Shown here: piece by piece, positions 10,421-20,149 of the stretch
Numbering within the stretch: the first letter of the stretch is position 1
Layout of the letters: each line of letters opens with the position of its first letter
Assembly (NCBI GenBank): GCA_963971305.1
Contig: OZ020308.1
Location: 30,223,275-30,287,274 of the forward strand
Direction of reading: 5' to 3'
DNA length: 64,000 nucleotides
Source: Arcuatula senhousia
Lineage: Eukaryota; Mollusca; Bivalvia; Mytilida; Mytilidae
Notes under the pieces: generated by a model
Told to the model about the DNA's origin: nothing
Seen by the model: only the letters and a program-made list of their open reading frames with translations
The model's database searches: none
Made by a program: the position numbers and the translations under genes

Positions 10421-11160
10421 CTGAAAAGATTCAAATGAGCAAACTATACTGAGCTACAATGAAAACGCAACACTAGTATTAACAATGGAAAATTAAACGC
10501 TAAAATATATGATAAACGGGATGACTTTTCATTTCCTATTGTGAATTTTCCTTTTTTCTAGAGGGAGATGTACCACTTGCTCCGTCTTACGGAGTATATA
10601 TTTCACAGTTGGAAGGATATGCTGGGATCTGCAGTGGTGTGTCTGATTTTAATGATAAAAACCGGTGTATTACCAAAAAAAAACTTTAACAAGGATATCG
10701 TCACCACAAATTAGTGAAGTCGTTTACTAAGTTTTATCATAAATATCTATACCTTATTGGAAAATTTAACTGTACACGACGACTTTTGATTGTAAAGGGA
10801 ATATCCCATCCAGATTTCTACGGTAATGTTGTTTATAGAGCAAATAAATTCAAAAACAATCCCTTGGGAATGTAAAATTGGCTTAAAACTTTATTTAATA
10901 AAGCTTATGAAATGGATATTTTAGTAAAATCTTTGAGTTATCTCCCTTTCTCACAATTTTCCAATGCATTCTATATATATTTTTTTCTCAGGACCAAGGC
11001 TTGTTTGGAAAAAGGGTACAAAATATCGATTCAGGGTGCTAGTAGGAGTAACATATAAAAAATAAAGTGGCGTAGGCTTTCCACCCATGAATCGCTTTTT
11101 GCATGGTTCTTATAAAAATTGGTACTTAAACAATTTTTAATTTCAATAGCGGCAAAAATA
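10421..11160. other. Intron between the 13107 and 10313 exons, no feature
   Basis: AT-rich, with no repeat shared with the window and no convincing open frame. Confidence 0.4.
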
Positions 11161-12215
11161 TTAGAAATTTTATGATAAATCGTGTCAGACAAGTCTGACG
11201 ACCAGGCTTGTGATCACTCTTGGGGACCTCTGGTCCACCAGCAGTGGTTATCGCCTAGCGGTTTCAAAATTACAAATACCAAAACGCAGCTATAAACGGT
11301 TAATTTGCATATGCTATCTATCGATATTCCAAGGAGTAACCTCTCATCAGTAGCATTTAAATCAAAACATTGGAAGGTCATATTCGAAAACTGTTGAAAA
11401 CGAAAAGTACTCGAGACCAAAAACGTTCGAACAAGGAAGCCAAATCCAGCACCGAGGATATCGACCATGTGCATTACAAGGAAAGAAACCTGGTGTTTTT
11501 AACAATTTTTAATTTAAATATCGGAAATTTCAGCGGCAAAAATATTAGACATTTTATGGTTAATCGTGTCAGACAAATCTGACGACCAGGTTTGTGATTA
11601 CCCTCTAAGGCCTTTGGTCCACCAGCAGTGGTTATCGCCTAGTGGTTTCAAAATAACAAATACCAAAACGCAGCCATAAACGGTTAATTTGAATATCCTA
11701 TATATCGATATTTCAAGGAGTAATCTCTCATCAGTAGCATTTAAATCAAAACATTAGAAGGTCAATTCGAAAACTGTTGAAAACGAAAAGTACTCAAGAC
11801 CAAAACCGTTCGAACAAGAAAGCCAAATCCAGCACCGAGGATATCGACCATGTGCAATACAAGGAAAGAAACCTGGTGTTTTAAACAATTTTGAATTTAG
11901 ATATCGGAAATTTCAGCGGCAAAAATATCAGAAACTTTATGGTAAATCGTGTCAGACAAGTCTGACGACCAGGCTTGCGATTACGCTCGGGGACTTCTGG
12001 TCCATCAGCATTGGTTATCGCCTAGTGGTTTCAAAATTACAAATACCAAAACGCAGCTATAAACGGTTAATTTGCATATGCTATATATCGATATTTCAAG
12101 GAGTAACCTCTCATCAGTAGCATTTAAATCAAAACATTAGAAGGTCAAATTCGAAAACTGTTGAAAACGAAAAGTACTCAAGACAAAAATGTTCGAACAA
12201 GAAAGCCAAATGAAT
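11161..12215 (+). repeat. 384-bp tandem repeat, about 2.7 copies
   Basis: The word cgtgtcagac starts units at 11181, 11565 and 11948 (spacing 384 and 383 bp). Each has the short perfect hairpin 'gtcagac-aa-gtctgac' (second copy mutated to aaatctgac), then 'gaccaggcttg', 'accagcagtggttatcgcc' and 'gttgaaaacgaaaagtact'. Units are about 95% alike and the third is cut at about 12210. Frames at 11214-11582 overlap the repeat and are not conserved between units. Confidence 0.8.
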
Positions 12216-12775
12216 GAAAAATTGTAAATTTTGATGCTTTAAGGGCCATAACGCCTAAATGAAATGGCTCTCCTGCTTTGACTCAATTCATGAAATGAAG
12301 ATCTTGGTGTTCTTAATCATATACAATTTAAAATTTTGAAATATCTTGTATAGTTTTCAAGATATTGGGCTAAGTAAGTGCAAAATTTTGAAATAAAAAA
12401 TCCAGAAAATGGACAAAACTTCTGCAGCGGTTCTTGGATCTTCTTAAACATTTCTGGGCAGGTAGATCTTGAGGTGCTGATGACTTTTACCCTACCAGAA
12501 TTTTGATTTCTGTTACCGTTATTGGGTTATTAGCAAAAAAATGCAATTTACCCATATGTTTTATTTTAACCACAGCGGCCATGATTTTTTGACGAATCAA
12601 AAATCAAAACGATACATTTGTAGCAATTATGCTTATTAACAATCTTACTTAGTTTGATTACAATTGAACTTGTGGTGTCAGAGGAGTTTATACTTGAAGA
12701 AAATCCAACGGACGGATGACGGACGCCAAGTGACGGCAATAGCTAAAAATGTCTACACATTATAACAAAATTGTC
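12216..12775 (+). repeat. Dispersed bivalve-type repeat with 'gacggacgcc' end
   Basis: Begins about 'gtaaattttgatgctttaag' then 'ggccataacgcc'. It ends 'aacggacggatgacggacgc', 'caagtgacggcaatagct'. This ending is familiar from bivalve noncoding repeats. Boundaries are approximate and nothing is encoded. Confidence 0.45.
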
Positions 12776-13106
12776 CCGCCAAAAAAAACGAATGAAGATC
12801 TGTACGATAGAATTTAAATAGTCCTTATATCAGAACATACATTGTTGGATGGAAGTGGATCGGTCATGCTTTAGGAATAGGTACAACTGATTTTAAGTTG
12901 CAATAAGATAGACAAAACCTGGTACAAGAAACATAGGACGACCGATATAGACATTTATACGATTTGTAGAACGGCAGATGAAAGAACGATAGGGCATGCA
13001 ATAGAAAATGGCAGCAGAGAAGCAGAGATGTATTCCTCCGTCGACAAGCCTTTATTTGCTAACAACAGGAAGATAACTTAATTGGCATGTAAAAAATGAT
13101 ATCTAC
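12776..13106. other. Intron sequence, no feature
   Basis: Low-complexity intronic DNA directly downstream of the PAPS-loop exon; nothing further recognised. Confidence 0.4.
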
Positions 13107-13332
13107 CTTCAAAGTGACGTCTGTCAAAGAAATGTATTTCTTTGTCGTCTTTTCTAAGACCTTTTCTAAACATAGCGCTTTCAAAATCAGGATGTTTCTT
13201 TATTGAGTCGTACAAATCCGTTGTTCCACATTTTGTCATACCAGCAATTACAAAATATGGAAGGCACTTCAGCCGCCTAGTATCGTCATACCAACAAGGA
13301 TTTTTAAATGTTGTATTAAACATTATAGGTTT
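13107..13332 (-). CDS. CHST15-like carbohydrate sulfotransferase, PAPS-binding exon
   Basis: This 226-nt exon (75 codons plus 1 nt) is bounded by 'tttgtag' and a 'GAAG|gtagat' donor. It encodes KPIMFNTTFKNPCWYDD, then RRLKCLPYFVIAGMTKCGTT, DLYDSIKKHPDF and, near the end, KEIHFFDRRHFE. GxxKCGTT followed by a helix is the 5'-phosphosulfate-binding loop that holds the donor PAPS in Golgi sulfotransferases. The lysine is the expected catalytic and cofactor-contacting residue. NPCWY before the loop and KEIHFFD after it match the CHST15 family layout. The product should transfer sulfate to a sugar of a glycosaminoglycan or glycoprotein in the Golgi lumen; the exact acceptor cannot be read from sequence. 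A Met inside the exon is unlikely to be the start, because the frame is open back to the acceptor and joins the upstream exon in phase 0. Confidence 0.85.
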
Positions 13333-13633
13333 CTACAAATTATAAAAAGTTGTTACTTTTCAATTTATGAATAACATAGTACATGTAGTACACAATACAA
13401 ATGTTTGTTTTGAAATATAAAAAAAAGTTAAATGTAACTGATAAACTCTCAAAACTTTCATCCCCGATTTGCCTTGTGTTCTCATTTCTGCCACTCCAGA
13501 AAGGAAACGAAAAAAAATCGTACTTAAAAAGTTCGGACAGGAACCAGATGATTAATTATAATATGCTTCTTATTATCGTACGATTATGTAGTGATACTTA
13601 ATATAAGTTTTTTTTTCATTTTTCATTACCTAC

Positions 13634-13709
13634 TTTGCAAAGTAAATCTTCAGTTTCGACCTTGAATCCTGTCGGACATAAAAGGTTGTGGTCTTCCCTC
13701 AACCATCGT
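13634..13709 (-). CDS. CHST15-like carbohydrate sulfotransferase, internal exon (most 5' one visible)
   Basis: This 76-nt exon supplies one base to a split codon and then 25 codons reading RWLREDHNLLCPTGFKVETE.. and ending DLLCK. It is preceded on the minus strand by a pyrimidine-rich tract and 'ttttag', and followed by the donor 'gtaggt'. A competing donor four codon positions later ('gtaatg') would put a stop in the next exon, so the phase-0 donor is preferred. The Cys-containing stretch just upstream of the catalytic domain resembles the lumenal stem of GalNAc4S-6ST/CHST15-type type II Golgi sulfotransferases (family knowledge). The preceding exon should end in phase 2 and lie at higher coordinates; I could not find it. 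Splicing is inferred from sequence only. Confidence 0.68.
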
Positions 13710-13903
13710 CTAAAATTTGACAGAAATAAATTGGGATTGATTACAAAATTTAGTTTCTGATTTCTTCACATTACAATTAGGTTTTGACAATATTGATTAC
13801 GTAAATACCAAAGTGTTTTACCGGAAAAATAATTTAACTATCCTAGATTATTTTGAACGAAAATTAGTTATTGACTGTACGTATAGGACAATGCATGTTT
13901 TCC

Positions 13904-13959
13904 TGTAGATTCGTAAAAAAAGTTACGAGCGCCTGAATTATTTTTTACGAATCTACAGT
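13904..13959. repeat. Perfect 18-bp inverted repeat with 20-nt loop
   Basis: Arms 'ctgtagattcgtaaaaaa' (13904-13921) and its exact complement (13942-13959). It lies in the 5' intron of the sulfotransferase. It could be a tiny palindromic MITE remnant. The stem is short for a microRNA precursor and low in GC. Confidence 0.65.
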
Positions 13960-14075
13960 AGACCATTCATTCTTCTACTTAACCATCTGGGATGAACAAC
14001 GGGAAAACAATATATGAATATACAAGTATGACTTAACATTAAAAGCTTATGTATTTCATGAAAACTTCATAAAAA

Positions 14076-14410
14076 CTAGAGGCACCCAGGAGCCTGAATC
14101 GCTCACCTGATTTCAAGGACTGATGGAATGAAAAAAGTTTGGGGTATCAGAGGAGAAAATCTAAAATAAAGTATTACCATATACTTTCCACTTTTAAATG
14201 AAGGATGTTGTAAATCACATATAGCTAGACATTCAAGTTCACGTAAGCTTTCCTAATATAGGTTTAATCTACAAGTCAATAACAAAAAACTTGACAATTA
14301 GGGGCCATTATTCTTATAGGGGTCATCTGACAGCTTCAGCCTAATGGGTATTATTAAAAAGCTAATTGAACTGAAGATCTAAGCAGCAAACATTTTTTTC
14401 TCTATCTGTA
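14076..14410 (-). mobile_element. Dispersed element, family H, 3' end on minus strand
   Basis: On the minus strand it ends 'caggtgagcgattcaggctc' then 'ctgggtgcctCTAG|tttt' (CTAG 14076-14079). The word 'aggc..gcct' forms a short hairpin just before CTAG, so the end has the Helitron-like layout. Upstream on the same strand are 'tgacccctataagaataatg' and related words also seen in 225-300. Confidence 0.45.
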
Positions 14411-15299
14411 ACAGCTTTCATACCATTTTCACCGAAAAAGCGGTGGAAAATATGTCAAATATCTTTTGCATTTTGTTGAAGAATTGTTTTTAAATTCTGA
14501 AATAAAGTTTATATATCAAAACGTTTTACGGTTTATAAACGAAAACAATTCAAGCCTTGTAAAAAGAAAGAATGTGACAAATAATTCTTACGGTTTTTTA
14601 TGTAACGCTTATTATTATTTTTGTTTAAAAAGTCTAATTTACAGTTTGAAAATAACAAAATTTGAACCCGGAGACAGGAATTTTATAAAATATAAAATCC
14701 ATCATGCGCATTATTGAATTTGAAAAATTGAAAAGTGTCCCAATTTAAGTCAAACTCATCCGTCTTTTTTAAATACTTCGGCCAAAGTAAAAATCAGAAA
14801 AGAATGTCCAGTGGTAAGTTTGACATTAAATTCCGACTGTAACCGATTTTGTCGACCGTCTTTTTATATATTATTTGAAAGTTGAATGCCATTTTGAATA
14901 AAATTAAAAATATGCATTTTCCAACGATTAACAACATGCATGTTATCACAAAAATACGCTTTTTCTGTTAATTTACAAAAATTAGACTCGAATGTCCAGT
15001 CGATTTTCCACTGCATTAAATAACGTCCTTTTTCATAAACGTCGACTTTTTAGCGCAACGTAAAGTATCGCAAATATCTTGCGGAACGTCTAAGTAATAA
15101 TACAATTTATAATTACGGTAAATTATCAATAAAAAAACATGCCTAAGTGTGCTTCCAAAATGAAAAAAAAAGTAACAAATTTCAATTTTTGTCACTACCA
15201 TAACGTTCACCATGATCCTGGCGTAACATTCAATCATTATGGCTCCCAAACGTTTCGTATTATGTTCCCAAACACGAAGTACAGTATTCAATGGGAAAC
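14411..15299. other. AT-rich stretch with no supported feature
   Basis: Open frames at 14466-14717 and 15016-15291 have AT-driven composition and no motif. I could not find the upstream sulfotransferase exon, which should end in phase 2. Confidence 0.4.
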
Positions 15300-15496
15300 C
15301 TAGTTATTTAACACAACTCCAACATAGTTTGATGGATTTTAATGAAACTTAATACACATATAGATGTGCATGGAGCGTTTTCATCGCTTTCGGATATCAT
15401 TGAGGGGAGATAATTGGACTTGAAGTGATTTTTGCATTATTGAGTACAATATGAAGCGAGGATATCCTTTTGTGAGCTCGCTCACAGTTTGACTTG
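15300..15496 (+). mobile_element. Short Helitron-like element, 3' end (family I)
   Basis: Contains 'gatggattttaatgaaactt' and ends with the hairpin 'tgtgagc-tc-gctcaca' (15471-15486), 'gtttga', then CTTG (15493-15496) and TTTAATT. The hairpin plus CTTG matches the 3' ends of families C and G. Confidence 0.5.
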
Positions 15497-15910
15497 TTTA
15501 ATTTTATTTTTATATATTTAATACTATTTATTGTTCATTTTCTATTCTTTTGTTGATTGTTTTATGATATTGAATTATAACTGGTTCTTTTTATTTTTAA
15601 ATTATCTGAATTGCTACATTTTTGTCATCTTTTTTAAATTAGCTTAGAATGTTGACATTTTGCTTTTTACGAAACATGTGCATGTATTTAAATGAAACAT
15701 TGCTTTTGGTCTTTTTCATGGCAACAAAACCTTTATGATGTTAGTTTTCTAAAGTGTCAAGAAAACAGGATGATTAAAAGGTGCTTTTGAAAAACATAGT
15801 AAAATAAATGAATAAAACATTAACTGCAAAAGCACAAAAGTTGCCACTAAATGTATGACTTGCCTGCCGGCGCAATCACTGAAAACAACTACTAAGCATT
15901 TAGTTCTTGA
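15497..15910. other. AT-rich stretch with no supported feature
   Basis: No repeat or coding signal was seen. Confidence 0.35.
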
Positions 15911-16200
15911 TATAATTACAAGCTGTGCCTGTATACCCAATGTTGGATGTCTAGCTATTTTACTTTTAAGCAATTCATGGTCCACAAAAGTCTCACAAAC
16001 TAGTTTACATCTCGAAAAAAGACCTACTTCAATGAGTCACTGCAAGGAGTGTGAAAATGGGTTCATGGTCAAAATACATGGTGACAGTTTCGTGGACCAT
16101 AACCTCTACTGTATGTATACATAATATAAGATGCCTAGCCATTATGCCTTTAAAGCAATTTACTGTACACAAAAGTCTTAAAAAGGTTTACTCCGCCACC
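15911..16200 (+). repeat. Diverged 182-bp direct repeat, 2 copies
   Basis: Copy 1 from about 15931 ('gtatacccaatgttggatgt') and copy 2 from about 16113 ('gtatacataatataagatgc') share the order of words through 'acaaaagtct..aaa..gttta'. The 89-codon frame at 15855-16124 spans copy 1 and is not kept in copy 2. Confidence 0.5.
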
Positions 16201-16499
16201 GCCAGAAAGTAATACTTATGTTTCGCATTCCGCCACTATTCGTTGCAAACGAGATACAACAGTGATATTTTTTAAAATTAATTTTAATTTTAATATTTCT
16301 CATTTTCAAATATTTTTGCTGAACAGGTTCTTTGAAAAAAAAGATATGTACAGGTACATGATGTATGCATTCTTTTTAGTTTTCTTTTCTTTTTTCTAAG
16401 TGTTGACTTGAATTACTTGTAATTCTTATGTGTTTGACTTAGCTCTTTTGATACCCCATTCCACTATTTGGAAAATAGAAAATATATAACCGGGGAGAC

Positions 16500-16930
16500 A
16501 CAGTCAAGTTAAAAAGATCATCATTATAAACCTATGTACCAAATTTAAACCAAGCCGAGTAATCTGAAATTAGAAATTGTATATTTTTGGCCCTAAGCTT
16601 AAAAATTCGGCCCAGAAAACAAGACGTAGATGTATACTTAACTGATCAAGAAATAGGAGGCACGGTATAACTCATCGTGCTAAAACTGTATACTAAATTT
16701 AAAAGCAATCCCGAATGTAGAAACTGAGAAATTTGTTACAAAAATTATATATTTTATAAATAATGAAAGGAAAATATAAATCGGCTCATAAAACAGCGCA
16801 TAGGAAGTAGATGTGCGACTGAACTGTAAAGGAGAGGCACGGTAAATCTCATCATGCTAAAGCTAAAATCTATCCCTTCAATTGGTTCATTAAAATGTGT
16901 CACGAAATTTTGTAAAGGTCGTACAGTCGG
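16500..16930 (+). repeat. Diverged ~180-bp direct repeat, 2 to 3 copies, with 'gtcggacggac' end
   Basis: The block 'gtagatgtatacttaactga' (16627) is echoed by 'gtagatgtgcgactgaactg' (16806), each followed by 'ggaggcacggta' and 'ctcatcrtgctaaa'. It ends 'cgtacagtcggacggacgtg', again a bivalve-type repeat ending. Confidence 0.5.
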
Positions 16931-17478
16931 ACGGACGTGGGTATAATATATAATGTATAATTATGCCAATAATGATACAGAATTTGATTTCTATTGATCG
17001 GGGCTATGATGACATTTGAAATAAAAAGATAGGATGACAAAAATCCAGAAATAAAAAGGCAGGAAAGTGCTATGAATTAAATTAAGGCAGGATGGTGTTT
17101 TTGGTTTTAAAAATTTATAGCAGCTTTAAAAATAAAAAAGTCGTGCTCCAGCGCGCAAGTTAAAATCCAGGCTCGTTTTTTTTCGAAAATAAAAAGGCAG
17201 GATAAAAAAATATCAATAATTCCACCCCACCCAATAAAATCAAATTTTTGTTCCCAAACGGAGAACATCTGACACTAGAACACATAATGATCTAATTTGC
17301 AAGGCTGCATTTTGATATTTAAATGATGTAAATATTAGAGATATTTCTAATCAAATGATTCTAATGAAAGTCAAAGGTTAACTACTCAACACTTGAATAA
17401 AAAAATAATTGATCCGAACAAAAACCACCCCCTATATTTTTGTTCATTAAATTAATTATTATTATATTTACAAAAGTC
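16931..17478. other. Low-complexity A-rich stretch
   Basis: Short words such as 'aaataaaaaggcagga' recur three times between about 17020 and 17210. No gene was seen. Confidence 0.4.
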
Positions 17479-18039
17479 ATACCGTACAACTGGTAATTTT
17501 TGCGGTAATTTAATTTGCGGTTGTTATTCGACCGCGAAAATTTAAATCGTATAAAATTATGAATTAATTTATTTTATATGGCAGTATCTTGAGTATACAA
17601 TGTCAAAGGTAAAATTTTATAGAGGATAACAATATCTATCGATCTTTCATTACAGATGTGAAAATTTAATTACCTATATTGCCACGTAATGACACCTAAT
17701 TAAAACACTCAATGTTGACATACGCGCGCATTGCAAATGAGAGTATTAATTGGTGCATTGTGTCATGAATATATGGGTATAACAAATATGGAAAGTTTGA
17801 CTTTATTTCCCACGCTTATGAATCAATTTCTTCGTATTAATTATAATAATATTAAAAGATAAAAGGATAAGAGTGATAAAGCTAATTTTAAAATAAAAAA
17901 AAATTAAAAAACAAGACCCATTTTAGAATTATTGAATATATAAAACCGCAAAAATTAAAATCAGCAAAAATTAAATTTCAGAATTTTCACTCCAGTCCGC
18001 AAAAATTTCACAACGCAAAAATTACCGGTTATACGGTAT
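17479..18039. mobile_element. MITE with ~25-bp terminal inverted repeats
   Basis: The left end 'ataccgtacaactggtaatt' then 'tttgcgg' mirrors the right end, whose complement reads 'ataccgtataaccggtaatt' then 'tttgcg'. Two differences occur in about 25 bp. The interior is AT-rich, contains 'cgcaaaaatt' words in both orientations and has no reading frame. Flanks suggest a TA-type duplication, which is hard to prove in this context. Confidence 0.65.
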
Positions 18040-18299
18040 ATGTTTTAAGATGGTTCCTATGTTGTTTTTTTCTGTTGTGTGACGAAAATCAATCTCTCAA
18101 TTCCATTATGCTCGTTCAGTCTAATTGAATTAGATAAATTTTACTAAACTGCGGTTGAATTGTAACATAAAGTTCATGTCCGGGTCATCACAGCAACAAA
18201 TTGTGTTTGACCTTCAACCTTGTCATTGTGTCTATTGAATAAGCGTTATCAAATATTTTGTTGGCACAGAGGTCACAATAACTATTGCCAACACTTTAC

Positions 18300-18674
18300 T
18301 TCCGTCGTCGACCTCGTCTTCTGTCGTCGCCTGTTGACATTTTTTGAACAAAAATATTATCCTCAAAACCCACTGAACGGAATTTAATGGCACTTAGTAG
18401 AAAAATGAAAACATTATCCGATTTTAACGAAACTTGGTATACAGGGTATATGGGTGATGGCGCATTGTCGACATTTCCGTAACAGCCACCATTTTTAAGA
18501 TGGCCGCAAAAAATCTAGAAACTATTTACATTGTCCTATTTCATTGAAACTTGGACAGGGTATATGAGTGATGGCGACTCACGGCAAAATGGCGAAATTC
18601 TGTTGAAGAGAACAGACATTAATTGTTAACGGGAGGGGACATGTCACGTTTCGGGAAACGTAAAGTTTAATTAT
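18300..18674 (+). mobile_element. Helitron-like element tail, family J
   Basis: Head-like words 'cttccgtcgtcgacctcgtc' are followed by two body units with 'cgaaacttggtatacagggt' and 'gaaacttggacagggtatat'. The element then ends 'gggaggggacatgtc', hairpin 'acgtttc-gg-gaaacgt', 'aaagtttaatt'. The tail 'aatt' resembles family E rather than CTAG families, while 'ggggacat' is the family-A stem word. Confidence 0.5.
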
Positions 18675-18683
18675 TATTATTGT

Positions 18684-19205
18684 TCTCGGTATTCTGGAGT
18701 GGTGAACTTGTCCATTTCATTTTTTCGTCATCTTTTAAGGTAGGAAGCTGAAACGTCATATATCAAGAGTATGGAATGGGAGATTGTGCTCTTTTTTTTG
18801 GCTGAAATCAGACCACCTCTTATATATAAAAAAGGGCTTCAAAATGGCTCCTCGAAACCCAAATTGAATTTTCACCTGGCATTTCTGAACAGGCTTAGGT
18901 ATGAAACAATCCTTTATAGGTTTAGTATGGACATTTGAAAAAAAAATGAAAATCGGACTAAAGGGTTTCAAATGTTTGCAAAAAATCGATTGTTTTGTTC
19001 ATATTGAGTTATCTTTCTTTGTACAGCATATTTTGTAATAGTAATGTAAAAATTCTCAACTTTGTTATTTCTTAATGAAAATTGGTTTACTAGGTATCAG
19101 TGGTATGCCGAAATTTTTTGGCGACCATTTGACCATTTACAAAATGGCAGTTAAAACGGCAGCCATTTTCCCGCCAAAAATTAAATGTCGACCGAAACGC
19201 AGTTA
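18684..19205 (+). mobile_element. Truncated family A element
   Basis: Head 'tctcggtattctggagtggt' and the complete left half are present, including 'tgaaaattggtttactaggt' and one diverged core unit. The 3' end with CTAG is absent. It breaks into a degraded hairpin tail ('agacatattgttattgctgc') near 19210. Confidence 0.65.
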
Positions 19206-19418
19206 TTCGGAAGACATATTGTTATTGCTGCGTTTATTTTTCTCCATTATTATAATTATTATTATTATTATTATTATTTTTATTAAGTCGCCCAAAACAA
19301 AGTTTGGGAGACTTATTGTTTTTGCACCGTTTCTTCTTATTATGTCCCCGAACACGAAGTGTCGGGGACATATTGTTTTTGCTCGGTTTCTAATTATTAT
19401 TATTTTTTTATTATTATT
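19206..19418 (+). repeat. Hairpin modules (mixed B/D type and A type) with TTA repeats
   Basis: The hairpin at 19286-19315 has a B-type left arm (aagtcgcccaaaac) but a D-type right arm (gtttgggagactt). It is followed by 'attgtttttgcaccg'. The hairpin at 19342-19369 is A type. The mixed arms show exchange between families. Confidence 0.65.
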
Positions 19419-19969
19419 CTTAGTATTCTGTAGTGTGAACTTGTCCGCTCGATTTAAAGCGCATCTTTGAAGGTAGGAAGGTGAAACTTCATATATCAAG
19501 AGTATGGAGTGTGAAATTGTATAACCAGATTTTTTGTCAAAATCTAACGCCCCCTTTTATGGTAAATAGGGGCATGAAAATGGCTCCGCGAAATCAAAGT
19601 TTTATTTTTAATGGCATTTGTAAACCGGCTAGTATATTGAAAATCTGTTTATATATATAATAGGTACTTACCAGAGGTATCATTCAAAAAAATAATTTTG
19701 AAAATCGGACTTTCCAAAAAGAGTTTGTCTGATTGTCTTGAAAATGGGTTATCTGGGTAAATCTGGTATGCTGAGTATTTTGATTGGACTTCCGGTTTCA
19801 AAATGGCGGCAATTTTTACAACATTCCCGTTGCTTTAACTTGGAAATTTTGTCTGATTTGTCTGAAATTTGATTTCTAGGCATATTTTATTATACTTATT
19901 TGAAAGAAATACAATCCACGGCGATTTTGGGCGATTTCTGTGTTGGCATCCCAACACAATTATACCTAG
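19419..19969 (+). mobile_element. Chimeric element: A-like head, B tail
   Basis: Head 'tcttagtattctgtagtgtg' and following words are family A. From about 19690 the body is family B ('cttccggtttcaaaatggcg'). It ends 'ggcgattttgggcgatttct', hairpin 'gtgttggcatcccaacac', 'aattatac', CTAG (19966-19969). A C-type hairpin module begins 2 bases later. Confidence 0.65.
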
Positions 19970-19970
19970 T

Positions 19971-20149
19971 TATATCTCCCAAACACTATGTTTGGGAGAT
20001 ATATTGTTTTTAATCTGTTTCTTATTATATCTCTCAAACACTATGTTTGGGAGATATATTGTTTTTACTCTGTTTCTTCTTCTTATTATTATTATGTCTC
20101 CCAAACGAAAGTTTGGAGACATATTGTTTTTACTCCGTTTCTTATTATT
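19971..20149 (+). repeat. Three hairpin modules: two C type, one C' type
   Basis: C hairpins are at 19971-20003 (perfect) and 20026-20058 (one change, 'ctctcaaac'). A C' hairpin (tgtctcccaaacg / gtttggagaca) is at 20095-20121. Each is followed by 'attgttttt..ctctgtttct' and TTATT. Confidence 0.7.

Noticed and set aside
13628..13633. Alternative donor 'gtaatg' for the 13634-13709 exon
   Set aside because: Using it shifts the next exon into a frame with an immediate stop; the 'gtaggt' donor gives an uninterrupted protein.
15016..15291. Minus-strand frame considered as an upstream sulfotransferase exon
   Set aside because: It lacks a splice-compatible phase 2 end and resembles no part of the family.
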